Positions 1-5,092 of a stretch of DNA of 5,789 bases are shown here, piece after piece (position 1 is the stretch's first letter; each line of letters opens with the position of its first letter). This DNA comes from Candidatus Saccharimonadia bacterium. GTDB taxonomy: Bacteria > Patescibacteriota > Saccharimonadia > Saccharimonadales > Saccharimonadaceae. The DNA lies in the NCBI GenBank assembly GCA_023257055.1, contig JALRDG010000085.1:1-5789 (forward strand), written 5' to 3'. The notes beneath the pieces are model-generated. The model had not been told where the DNA came from. It searched no databases and saw only the letters and a program-made list of their open reading frames with translations. The translations under genes were made by a program, and so were the position numbers.

Positions 1-208
1 GTCGTACTTCTTGAGAATCTTTCGACGGAGCTATGCTCGCTAAAGCAGCGTTATCCTGCGACTTCGTCGCAGTTGATTCCTGTTCTGTCGCTCCCGCTGG
101 CCCACCAGCAGAAGGTGAACTAGTAGGACTAATCATCAACCCAAAAAAGAAAACTAAAAGCCCAAGAGTACCGATTTTTACACCAAGCGATAGTTTTTTT
201 GTTTTCAT
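1..208 (-). CDS. Exported or membrane-anchored protein, partial (C-terminus outside window)
   Basis: Reading leftward from an ATG at 208-206, the frame stays open for 69 codons to the window edge, so only the N-terminal part is visible. The protein begins MKTKKLSLGVKIG, a basic N-region, followed by a hydrophobic stretch at about residues 10-27 (GTLGLLVFFFGLMI). A Ser/Pro/Gly/Ala-rich segment at about 28-41 and then a polar Thr/Ser/Gln/Lys region follow. This is a signal peptide or an uncleaved N-terminal anchor, so most of the protein should lie outside the membrane. No family is recognisable from this fragment. No Shine-Dalgarno precedes the start; an extended -10 (TGATATACT, 231-223) lies 14 nt before the ATG, implying a leader of only about 8 nt. 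It is divergent from the exported-protein operon starting at 308. Confidence is good that it is a gene and low for its role. Confidence 0.72.
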   Translation of the reverse strand, partial: MKTKKLSLGVKIGTLGLLVFFFGLMISPTSSPSAGGPAGATEQESTATKSQDNAALASIAPSKDSQEVR

Positions 209-222
209 AACTGTTATGTTTT

Positions 223-231
223 AGTATATCA
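223..231 (-). promoter_or_regulatory. Extended -10 promoter for the leftward gene at 208
   Basis: On the minus strand, TGATATACT matches the extended -10 pattern TGnTATAAT at five of six hexamer positions. There is no convincing -35 at 16-18 bp (the region is a T-run), as is usual for extended -10 promoters. The start of transcription should fall near 216, about 8 nt before the ATG. Confidence 0.5.
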
Positions 232-241
232 CATATATGTG
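230..241. repeat. 12-bp perfect palindrome in the divergent promoter region
   Basis: CACATATATGTG is a perfect inverted repeat. It lies directly upstream of the leftward -10 box and about 10 bp upstream of the rightward -35 box. A dimeric regulator binding here could affect both directions. The AT-rich centre makes a chance palindrome possible, so an operator role is inference only. Confidence 0.35.
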
Positions 242-251
242 GTGGAAAAAA

Positions 252-280
252 TTGACAAAATTACAAAAAAGGCCTACGCT
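252..280 (+). promoter_or_regulatory. Sigma-70-type promoter for the 308-1350 operon
   Basis: A perfect consensus -35, TTGACA (252-257), is separated by exactly 17 bp from TACGCT (275-280), which matches the -10 consensus at its three most important positions (T1, A2, T6). Transcription would start near 287, giving a leader of about 21 nt that holds a short Shine-Dalgarno AGGG (299-302), 5 nt before the ATG at 308. It is the best-formed two-box promoter in the window. Confidence 0.65.
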
Positions 281-307
281 TAAAGTAGCAATTAATGCAG
301 GGTAAAT

Positions 308-1078
308 ATGCGAACTTCACACTCATTGGTATACAGCGGAATTCTAATCACGCTAACGATGATCATCGCTATGCCTGCTTCCACTTTTGCCCTCGATAAC
401 CTCACGGGCGACATTGAAACAAAACTTGACTCCTGGCGCGAAATCGCCGAAAAAGTTGGTGAAGATCGCCGTCGAGTCGTTGAGCAGTTGCCAACACCCA
501 CCGTGCCCGAGCAGGTTCGCGATACAATTACTCCACAGCTCCGGGATACTGCATCTGGAGTACAGCAAGCGGTCGAACCTCCTCAATCAACCCCAGCTCC
601 CACGGCCACAAGCGAGCCTCAGACCTCTCCGTCGCCAACACGTACCGCTAAGCCCCTCAAGGGAGAGCGTCTTTCTGCCTGCCAGCGCCGTGAACCTGCG
701 ATCAGGTCAATAATGGCCACCACAACTGCGCGAAGCGAGCGCCAGTTAATAGTCTTTACCCAGATTGCAGAACGTACTAAAAAGTTCTACGAGCAGCGTG
801 GCTATGAAGCGCCAAACTACGATACTCTCGTACAGGAAATTGCCATGCGTCGTGTCTTGGTCGAAGATGCCGTTGAAGCAACAAAGCAGGCCGGCCACAC
901 ATTCCAGTGCGAAGGAGATCACCCAAAAGCCGATATCGTATCCTTTACAGACCAAATACATCTTCAGCAACAACTCATGAATGACTACCGTATATCAATT
1001 AAGAATCTCATACAGGCCGTGAGATCGGTGCAGCCTGACGCAAAGGAAAAATCAACATCGAAAGAGGTCCATTCATGA
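308..1078 (+). CDS. Secreted coiled-coil-like protein of unknown function
   Basis: A 256-residue protein I cannot assign to a named family. Residues 1-28 form a classical signal peptide: a hydrophobic core (GILITLTMIIAM) then PASTFA, with likely cleavage after Ala28. Residues 32-60 are charged and predicted helical. Residues 62-115 form a Pro/Ser/Thr/Gln-rich low-complexity linker. Residues 118-240 form a helical domain rich in Arg, Gln and Glu with exactly two cysteines (Cys125 and Cys201), which could form a disulfide outside the membrane. The domain's pattern (Cys-x2-Arg, ERTKKFYEQRGY, a Phe-x-Cys near its end) resembles exported proteins common in CPR genomes; that is recollection, not a search result. 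The start is supported by AGGG at 299-302 and by the promoter at 252-280. It overlaps the next gene by 4 nt, so the two are probably translated together and may act together in the envelope. Confidence 0.85.
   Translation: MRTSHSLVYSGILITLTMIIAMPASTFALDNLTGDIETKLDSWREIAEKVGEDRRRVVEQLPTPTVPEQVRDTITPQLRDTASGVQQAVEPPQSTPAPTATSEPQTSPSPTRTAKPLKGERLSACQRREPAIRSIMATTTARSERQLIVFTQIAERTKKFYEQRGYEAPNYDTLVQEIAMRRVLVEDAVEATKQAGHTFQCEGDHPKADIVSFTDQIHLQQQLMNDYRISIKNLIQAVRSVQPDAKEKSTSKEVHS
1063..1078 (+). promoter_or_regulatory. Shine-Dalgarno and ATGA coupling site
   Basis: AGAGG (1063-1067) lies 7 nt before the ATG at 1075. That ATG overlaps the TGA stop of the upstream gene as ATGA (1075-1078). The arrangement implies translational coupling and fixes the start of the second gene. 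Confidence 0.7.
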
Positions 1079-1350
1079 ATAATGACCAGCAAGTTCCACA
1101 CTTTCAAATGATTTCAGTCTTAGCGACGATCGCTACGGTTACCATGATTGCTACGATTATTTATGCAATTAGTTACCAATCACAAAAGCCAAGCGACCTA
1201 CTGGACAACCCAAAAATGGATACAACCCTGACCGCCCCGGCCATCAGCTCGACACCAGACCTCGAAACGGCTGAAGCAACACTCGATAACGCCAACCTTG
1301 AAAGTACAGATGAACTTGACCGCCTCGAAAGCGAAGCGAACGCTTTTTAA
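1075..1350 (+). CDS. Small single-pass membrane protein of unknown function
   Basis: A 91-residue protein: a short polar N-terminus, one hydrophobic segment at about residues 12-33 (QMISVLATIATVTMIATIIYAI), then an acidic tail rich in Thr, Leu, Asp and Glu with almost no positive charge beyond residue 50. With few N-terminal positive charges the orientation is unclear, though the acidic tail would fit outside the membrane. No family recognised. It starts inside the stop codon of the exported protein upstream, so the pair probably forms one functional unit, for example a membrane anchor with its extracytoplasmic partner; this is inference. The last codons overlap a possible terminator hairpin. 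It converges with the DUF1704 gene, with a 10-nt gap. Confidence 0.8.
   Translation: MNNDQQVPHFQMISVLATIATVTMIATIIYAISYQSQKPSDLLDNPKMDTTLTAPAISSTPDLETAEATLDNANLESTDELDRLESEANAF
1328..1349 (+). terminator. Weak putative terminator overlapping the end of the operon
   Basis: AAAGCG (1328-1333) can pair with CGCTTT (1341-1346) around a 7-nt loop; the T-run 1344-1348 is partly in the stem, so few unpaired T remain. The structure lies inside the last codons and stop of the 91-residue protein. The stem is short, so this is only a candidate, but the gap before the convergent gene holds nothing better. Confidence 0.3.
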
Positions 1351-1360
1351 TTGCAGTCGA

Positions 1361-2701
1361 TCAGCTTTCATGTAAGCTTGCGAACAGCTTACGCTGCCTC
1401 TCATCAAGCAGATTAAACTTCCCTTGATCCCCCAATACGATAATATCCGAACTTATCGCCGCAAGGCGCCATAGCCCCGCTATACCCTCTAAATAGACGA
1501 TGTCTTTTTGATAGCAACCGCCTTTTCCATCGGTCCCCTTCAAGATGCGGACTGTCAAAAACCAGGCGTGTTCACGAGAATATTCTTCGTTAATCGGATG
1601 ACTAGGGTATCGCCGCTCGCGCCAAAATCGATACAGGCCATATAAAAGATCGTAGAGGCGCACAAAATCGTATCGTTCGTCACCATACCCAAGAACCAAA
1701 CTAATCGCAAGGTGCTTCATGATGCAATATTCCCAGGCCGGCTGCGCTAACGCCTCCGTGATAGATTCATAAACAACCTGCTCTCGTAACAATCCCCGAC
1801 CCTCATTACCCTTGAGATACCCAGCGAGACCCATCTCAAGCAGCCGCAGTGGCTGACGAGCACCATTGATCGATTCTAAAATATGACTGCCGATTTCGTG
1901 GCCCACTAGACCGATAAAATCATTCCGTGTCAGCTGGTATCCTCGCGGACGATACAGTCGCCTCGGCAACCGTGACACTGCCCAAGTGACGTTTGGCGCA
2001 TCAGCGATTTCATAATTTCCCGCACCAATCCGATCCAACGCCTGCCGACAAATCAGGTCACCTTCCTCCTGCTTGATAATCTCAGCAGATGGCAACCCAT
2101 TCTCACCAAATAGCTGCGTATACACTCCATCGTTATCGAAATGAAGTTTGCGCACTTTCCTAAATGTATCGTCAGAAGGTATGATAATCCGCGTATCTCC
2201 GTCAGTGTTTGGCAACTGCAGTAAAACTTTCTCGCCAAGTTCACGCAACAAACCTGTGTCATCAGCAATTGATACCTCAGTGTCATTCCGTATCCACGCG
2301 ACTACCGCTCGGTGCATGTTTTCATCTGGCCGTCCGTATAGCCGCATGTTTAATGCCTCATACGCCGTATCATCCCTGCGTGCGGCTGCCTCGACAAGCT
2401 CCATATTCAAAAGAGCGTCATCGATATAAGCAATGTATTCATCGCGAACGAGCGGATTTTTTTCGGTCGTTTTAATATCAGACAAAAGTGCACGAAAAGC
2501 TTCTTTTGGCGCACGAAGCCGCTCTATCACATCTGAAGATGGATATAGGCTAGGTGACTCGGTGTAACCGCTTCGCTCGAATTGCTCTCGTTTCACTGCA
2601 AGCTCGTCCGGCGTCGGCTCAAGCAACGCAAAAGTCTCATCGACAGTTGCCGATATATCCTGTAGTCGCCCGTACCATGCTTCGTCCAGTATTTTAGCCA
2701 T
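1361..2701 (-). CDS. DUF1704 / MATCAP-type putative zinc carboxypeptidase
   Basis: A 446-residue protein with the layout of the DUF1704 family (PF08014, annotated in bacteria as flavohemoglobin expression-modulating QEGLA motif protein or tyrosine/phenylalanine carboxypeptidase domain). Residues 1-160 are a helical N-terminal region. The metallopeptidase core has the family's unusual HExxxH motif as HEIGSH (His268, Glu269, His273), and a downstream NEGRG at 299-303 whose Glu300 is the likely third zinc ligand, at the place of the family's usual QEGLA. The C-terminal GGCYQKDIVYLEG (394-406) is also typical. Eukaryotic members (MATCAP) remove the C-terminal tyrosine of alpha-tubulin; the bacterial substrate is not known to me. 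No signal peptide, so cytoplasmic. I chose ATG 2701-2699: the frame runs on to 2860, but the extra 53 residues overlap the DUF3072 gene and are compositionally unlike a protein. An extended -10 lies 7 nt before this start. Confidence 0.85.
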   Translation of the reverse strand: MAKILDEAWYGRLQDISATVDETFALLEPTPDELAVKREQFERSGYTESPSLYPSSDVIERLRAPKEAFRALLSDIKTTEKNPLVRDEYIAYIDDALLNMELVEAAARRDDTAYEALNMRLYGRPDENMHRAVVAWIRNDTEVSIADDTGLLRELGEKVLLQLPNTDGDTRIIIPSDDTFRKVRKLHFDNDGVYTQLFGENGLPSAEIIKQEEGDLICRQALDRIGAGNYEIADAPNVTWAVSRLPRRLYRPRGYQLTRNDFIGLVGHEIGSHILESINGARQPLRLLEMGLAGYLKGNEGRGLLREQVVYESITEALAQPAWEYCIMKHLAISLVLGYGDERYDFVRLYDLLYGLYRFWRERRYPSHPINEEYSREHAWFLTVRILKGTDGKGGCYQKDIVYLEGIAGLWRLAAISSDIIVLGDQGKFNLLDERQRKLFASLHES

Positions 2702-2708
2702 TACAAAA

Positions 2709-2717
2709 AGTATACCA
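2709..2717 (-). promoter_or_regulatory. Extended -10 promoter giving a leaderless DUF1704 transcript
   Basis: On the minus strand, TGGTATACT (2717-2709) is an extended -10 followed by 7 nt and then the ATG at 2701. A transcript starting at the usual distance would begin at or within 1 nt of the start codon. No Shine-Dalgarno exists in the 19-nt gap between the DUF3072 stop and this ATG. The box supports the 2701 start over any upstream one. Confidence 0.5.
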
Positions 2718-2720
2718 TTG

Positions 2721-2933
2721 CTATGGAGTATTGAAACGCTCCGTCGTATCGCTGTCGTTCGCGATATCAAGAGCCTCCTCACCCAAGCCGCGCTGCTCGA
2801 AAAAGCGAATCTTCTCTTCAGCTTCTTCTCTTGAAATATCATCACCCGGCGCCGGCTCACCCGCTTGATTACTTAACTCATGTAAATACACCTTCTGCGC
2901 TTCCGTCGCTGGCGTATACTCATCATCGTCCAT
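2721..2933 (-). CDS. Small acidic DUF3072-like protein
   Basis: A 70-residue acidic protein. Residues 9-50 follow the pattern of the DUF3072 domain: a Thr-x-Ala-Gln start, a YLHEL helix, the NQAGEP turn, then SREEAEEKIRFFEQRG, matching the family's usual lysine/glutamate-rich xKxEAxxxI helix. The domain has no known function and is typically found in very small proteins, as here. The C-terminal 15 residues are polar and probably unstructured. The start is well supported: AGGAGG lies 7 nt before the ATG at 2933-2931, the best ribosome binding site in the window. It lies 19 nt upstream of the DUF1704 gene on the same strand, so the two may be co-transcribed although the latter seems to have its own promoter. 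Family assignment is by eye. Confidence 0.75.
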   Translation of the reverse strand: MDDDEYTPATEAQKVYLHELSNQAGEPAPGDDISREEAEEKIRFFEQRGLGEEALDIANDSDTTERFNTP

Positions 2934-2940
2934 AATATAT

Positions 2941-2946
2941 CCTCCT
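2941..2946 (-). promoter_or_regulatory. Strong Shine-Dalgarno of the DUF3072 gene
   Basis: On the minus strand, AGGAGG sits 7 nt before the ATG at 2933. It is the only full-length Shine-Dalgarno seen and contrasts with the neighbouring genes that lack one. Confidence 0.7.
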
Positions 2947-2949
2947 ATC

Positions 2950-2966
2950 TCTCGTATGATACGAGA
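2950..2966. repeat. 17-nt perfect palindrome, possible operator
   Basis: TCTCGTAT-G-ATACGAGA has two perfect 8-nt arms around one base. It lies 4 nt upstream of the DUF3072 Shine-Dalgarno, in the 105-bp divergent gap to the glycosidase-like gene. A possible -10, TATCAT (2961-2956, minus strand), sits in its centre, so a dimeric repressor there would block the DUF3072 promoter. As RNA it would fold as a 5-bp hairpin. Neither strand has a T-run after it, so it is not a terminator. Confidence 0.5.
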
Positions 2967-3002
2967 AACACCCCTGGCGGTCGGTGAGCTGCATTACAAT
3001 AT

Positions 3003-3032
3003 TTGGCAAACCATGATTAATACTGCTACACT
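3003..3032 (+). promoter_or_regulatory. Promoter giving a leaderless transcript for the gene at 3039
   Basis: TTGGCA (3003-3008) matches the -35 consensus at five of six positions; 18 bp later TACACT (3027-3032) matches the -10 at four of six positions, including T1, A2 and T6. Exactly 6 nt separate the -10 from the ATG at 3039, so transcription should start on the start codon. No Shine-Dalgarno is present. Confidence 0.55.
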
Positions 3033-3038
3033 AGCACC

Positions 3039-3950
3039 ATGAAACCGTCAGCAGGCGAATTCACTGGCGGATCAATCACCGCTCCCTATTTCCACCGGAC
3101 ATGGGAAACGAGCGATATTGATCGGCTGCACGACACCGGTTTTACCTCTGTCATATTCTGCCTGCGCGAAGAACATCTTGATGGCTATCAGCCACACCAC
3201 GACATGAAGAAGGTCGTCGCCCACGCGCGCAACAGCGGCCTACGTACAGAAGTAGACCTATGGGGTTTTGGCAACGTATTTGGCGGTGAGGCACGCAGCA
3301 GCTTTGGTCCAGAAAACCCCGCCTGCTACGACTCTCCAAGCTTTCATAAGCTAATGCGCAAAGGAGTAGCTTTCGCCGCTCACTTGCAGCCTGACGGTAT
3401 GTTTTGGGACGAAGCTCATTTTAAAGACTGCAATCACTGCGATGGCGCAAACGAATCCGCCCTACTGGAGCAGTATGCAAAAAGAGCACATAAAAAATAC
3501 GGTCTAGAGAATGCCATTTGCCTAACGAGTTCGGCTAAAAACATGGGGCGCCTTGCCATGCTCGCTGCAAAACCGTATGTCCATCAGGTCGAAACCGACC
3601 CCTACTATACTAACTATCCTGGAATACACGATAGTGTCGACCGCTACGTCGGAGAGTACAGTCGTACGCTTCATAGCATCGCGTTCGAGCATCAGACATC
3701 GGCCCGGTTGTGGGTGCAAGGCTTTGGGTTACAAGAAGGCTGGGAGGATATCCCGTCACGAGCCGCCGAGTCGGCCATTCGAAACGGCGTTCGAAATATT
3801 GGCTTCTGGGCATGTCACGACTGGCAACGGAGCGACATAGACTTCGGGTACCCCGGCATTGTACCGGTAAATAACGCCGCCGTTATCGACCAAGTACCAA
3901 AAATACGCAAGTCGCTCTTCGACGAACAGAATACGGTATCTCGTAACTAA
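3039..3950 (+). CDS. TIM-barrel glycoside hydrolase-like protein
   Basis: A 303-residue cytoplasmic protein (no signal peptide or membrane segment) with the alternating strand-helix pattern of a TIM barrel. Visible motifs, in order: TGFTSVIFCLREE (33-45), a second strand RTEVDLWGFGNVFGGEARSSF (69-89), the NPACYDSP turn (93-100), the strand DGMFWDEAHF (119-128) with Asp124 and Glu125 as candidate acidic catalytic residues, a CNHC motif (131-134), VETDPYY (184-190), WVQGFGLQEGWEDIP (225-239) and GVRNIGFWACHDW (250-262). A strand ending in FWDE followed by a Cys-x2-Cys recalls uncharacterised glycosidase-like barrels; the family and substrate are not assigned. The start is the first ATG, directly behind a -10 box. 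The next gene begins 40 nt downstream with its own -10-like box. Fold assignment is moderate, enzymatic role is inference. Confidence 0.75.
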   Translation: MKPSAGEFTGGSITAPYFHRTWETSDIDRLHDTGFTSVIFCLREEHLDGYQPHHDMKKVVAHARNSGLRTEVDLWGFGNVFGGEARSSFGPENPACYDSPSFHKLMRKGVAFAAHLQPDGMFWDEAHFKDCNHCDGANESALLEQYAKRAHKKYGLENAICLTSSAKNMGRLAMLAAKPYVHQVETDPYYTNYPGIHDSVDRYVGEYSRTLHSIAFEHQTSARLWVQGFGLQEGWEDIPSRAAESAIRNGVRNIGFWACHDWQRSDIDFGYPGIVPVNNAAVIDQVPKIRKSLFDEQNTVSRN

Positions 3951-3978
3951 TCTCACTGCTCACAACCACGGCCCTCGC

Positions 3979-3984
3979 TATTCT
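3979..3984 (+). promoter_or_regulatory. -10 box giving a leaderless transcript for the gene at 3991
   Basis: TATTCT is followed by exactly 6 nt (ATTTTT) and then the ATG at 3991. No good -35 is visible at 16-18 bp and there is no Shine-Dalgarno. On its own this would be weak; it is supported by the same spacing at neighbouring genes. Confidence 0.4.
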
Positions 3985-3990
3985 ATTTTT

Positions 3991-4497
3991 ATGATAGTAC
4001 TCCATGAAGTAGCGCCACAATCCGTCCCGTCAATCCTTAGTAGTGGCGTAAAATGTATGCCACGTGGCGAAAAGGGTGACGATCCTTCTATCGCTGCGAC
4101 CGATCATCTCCTCGATTCGTATCGCCCTCCTTATTTAGTCGAACAAGGAGTAAAGCGTGAAGGAAATATTTACGGATATCTCGTGCAAGATACCGACGTC
4201 GTCGACATAACAGATGGTTCGTTCATACCAATCGACGAATTCATACGCCGTAGCGAACGCGCCGTTCTACAGCTACGAATTAACAGCTCGCGGTGCTATG
4301 TTTCCAACCTCGATTTATTTGACCGTCTCATGACTGCGATACAAAATAATGCCGCCGCAGACGAGCTAAAGGTCATGGCCCAACATTACTGGCAGTCGCT
4401 CGTCACCCTCTCCGATTATCAGCCTGGCAGCATAGGGCGCCCGGAAGTTATGATTCCATACGATATACCTCCAGACGCTATCAAGCAACTATCGTAA
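3991..4497 (+). CDS. Unassigned 168-residue protein, possible ADP-ribosyltransferase-like fold
   Basis: A cytoplasmic protein with no family I can name. It opens with a strand, a histidine and a helix, IVLHEVAPQSVPSILSSGVK (2-21), much like the start of many ADP-ribosyltransferase-fold proteins, where a conserved His is followed by a helix ending in Ile-Leu-x2-Gly. Then come a charged RGEKGDD segment (25-31), TDHLLDSYRP (37-46), NIYGYLVQDTDVVDI (59-73), a strand VLQLRINSSRCYVSNLDLFD (92-111), a helical part with HYWQSLVTLSDY (132-143), and the end RPEVMIPYDIPPDAI (150-164), which resembles the closing strand with a catalytic Glu followed by Ile-Pro-Pro-x-x-Ile. A possible triad is His5, Tyr61 or Tyr63, and Glu152. 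This is by-eye inference only. It follows the glycosidase-like gene by 40 nt and converges with the DUF5684 gene at a 1-nt gap. Confidence 0.8.
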   Translation: MIVLHEVAPQSVPSILSSGVKCMPRGEKGDDPSIAATDHLLDSYRPPYLVEQGVKREGNIYGYLVQDTDVVDITDGSFIPIDEFIRRSERAVLQLRINSSRCYVSNLDLFDRLMTAIQNNAAADELKVMAQHYWQSLVTLSDYQPGSIGRPEVMIPYDIPPDAIKQLS

Positions 4498-4498
4498 C

Positions 4499-4936
4499 CT
4501 AGGTGTTTGACTGCGCCAGTTCGTCGCGTCGCGGTGCACCAGCAGATTCATCCCACTTCGATCGATCAAGTCCAAGCCAGACATACCATACCAGCGGGAA
4601 GAAAATTGCCCATAGTATAAATAGCGACTGTTTTTGCAGCTTAAAGCCAATATGGTACATCGCAATACAGGTAAAGACGTAGGCAACAATATTTACAATC
4701 GGTAGCAGCCCAGCAATACTCCAATATCCTGGCTGCCCGCCAAGCTGCAACAGTATCCAATGCCAGTACACAGGCACCCAGGCTTTCCACGCGGGCTGGC
4801 CAGCTTTCTTAAATAGCTTACCAACGACGATTGATCGCAGAATATATACGACGACCGCCAGTATGGCGACAAAAAACAGGAACATTACGATTGCCGTTGC
4901 TTGCTCGGAAGATAATTGCGTAGATGATGCATTCAT
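4499..4936 (-). CDS. DUF5684 family small integral membrane protein
   Basis: A 145-residue membrane protein matching the DUF5684 family. It has a short polar N-terminus, a transmembrane helix at about 14-35, the family hallmark KLFKKAGQPAWKAWVPVYWHW (40-60) between helices, then GGQPGYW and a second helix about 72-93 containing LLPIVNIVAYVF, a third helix about 104-122 (FILWAIFFPLVWYVW) and a hydrophilic tail. The family has no established function; members are often annotated as signal-peptidase-like on weak grounds. The frame stays open to 5011, but that would run through the tRNA terminator and into the tRNA end. I chose the ATG at 4936 because the helix begins shortly after it and a -10-like TATGCT lies exactly 6 nt before it; the ATG at 4954 is the alternative. 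Confidence 0.85.
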   Translation of the reverse strand: MNASSTQLSSEQATAIVMFLFFVAILAVVVYILRSIVVGKLFKKAGQPAWKAWVPVYWHWILLQLGGQPGYWSIAGLLPIVNIVAYVFTCIAMYHIGFKLQKQSLFILWAIFFPLVWYVWLGLDRSKWDESAGAPRRDELAQSNT

Positions 4937-4942
4937 GCCTGT

Positions 4943-4948
4943 AGCATA
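4943..4948 (-). promoter_or_regulatory. -10-like box upstream of the DUF5684 start
   Basis: On the minus strand, TATGCT is followed by ACAGGC and then the ATG at 4936, the same 6-nt spacing as at 3039 and 3991. The -35 position holds only a T-rich run from the terminator. It suggests a leaderless transcript independent of the tRNA. Confidence 0.35.
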
Positions 4949-4959
4949 CTGCATGTCGA

Positions 4960-4994
4960 AGAAAAGAAAAACCCTCACGCCTAAAAGCCTGAGG
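4960..4994 (-). terminator. Intrinsic terminator after tRNA-Arg
   Basis: On the minus strand, CCTCA (4994-4990) pairs with TGAGG (4977-4973), with one G-G mismatch, two more GC pairs and a 6-nt loop, then GTTTTTCTTTTC (4972-4961). It lies 9 nt beyond the CCA end of the tRNA and separates it from the DUF5684 gene. The plus-strand copy of the hairpin is followed by AGTTTTCTTT, so it may work in both directions. Confidence 0.75.
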
Positions 4995-5003
4995 AGTTTT
5001 CTT

Positions 5004-5080
5004 TGGTACACCCGGTACGATTCGAACGTACGACCCTCTGTTCCGAAGACAGATGCTCTAATCCACTGAGCTACGGGTGC
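5004..5080 (-). tRNA. tRNA-Arg (anticodon UCG), CCA encoded
   Basis: The minus strand folds into a complete 77-nt cloverleaf: a 7-bp acceptor stem GCACCCG/CGGGTGT with a G-U pair at position 1-72, a D arm GCTC...GAGC, an anticodon stem TCTGT/ACAGA with the 7-nt loop CTTCGGA, a 5-nt variable loop GGGTC, a T arm GTACG/CGTAC with the loop TTCGAAT, discriminator A, and an encoded CCA (5006-5004). U33 and the anticodon UCG specify arginine (CGA, possibly all CGN by wobble). All standard conserved bases (TA at 8-9, GG in the D loop, TTCGA in the T loop) are present. Confidence 0.95.
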
Positions 5081-5092
5081 GTGACTTTTTGT

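Noticed and set aside
33..224. Plus-strand open frame of 63 codons
   Set aside because: It is antisense to the signal-peptide gene running leftward from 208, has no promoter or Shine-Dalgarno, and its translation has no recognisable feature.
1076..1363. Possible UGA recoding, as in some CPR lineages
   Set aside because: TGA ends the gene at 1078 exactly at an ATGA overlap with the next gene, and TGA also ends the DUF1704 gene at its expected C-terminus, so UGA is a normal stop.
1363..1378. Inverted repeat AGCTT...AAGCT near the end of the DUF1704 gene
   Set aside because: Only 5 bp, followed by no T-run on either strand, and built around a common hexamer (AAGCTT); not convincing as a terminator.
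2702..2860. N-terminal extension of the DUF1704 frame to an ATG at 2860
   Set aside because: The extra 53 residues overlap the DUF3072 gene in another frame, are Arg/Ser-rich and unlike the family, and the start at 2701 has a well-placed extended -10 box.
3553..3840. Plus-strand open frame of 95 codons inside the glycosidase-like gene
   Set aside because: It is an out-of-frame shadow of a gene with clear TIM-barrel motifs; there is no separate start signal.
4937..5011. Extension of the DUF5684 frame upstream to an ATG at 5011
   Set aside because: It would translate the tRNA terminator and begin inside the tRNA gene; the added residues do not look like part of the family.
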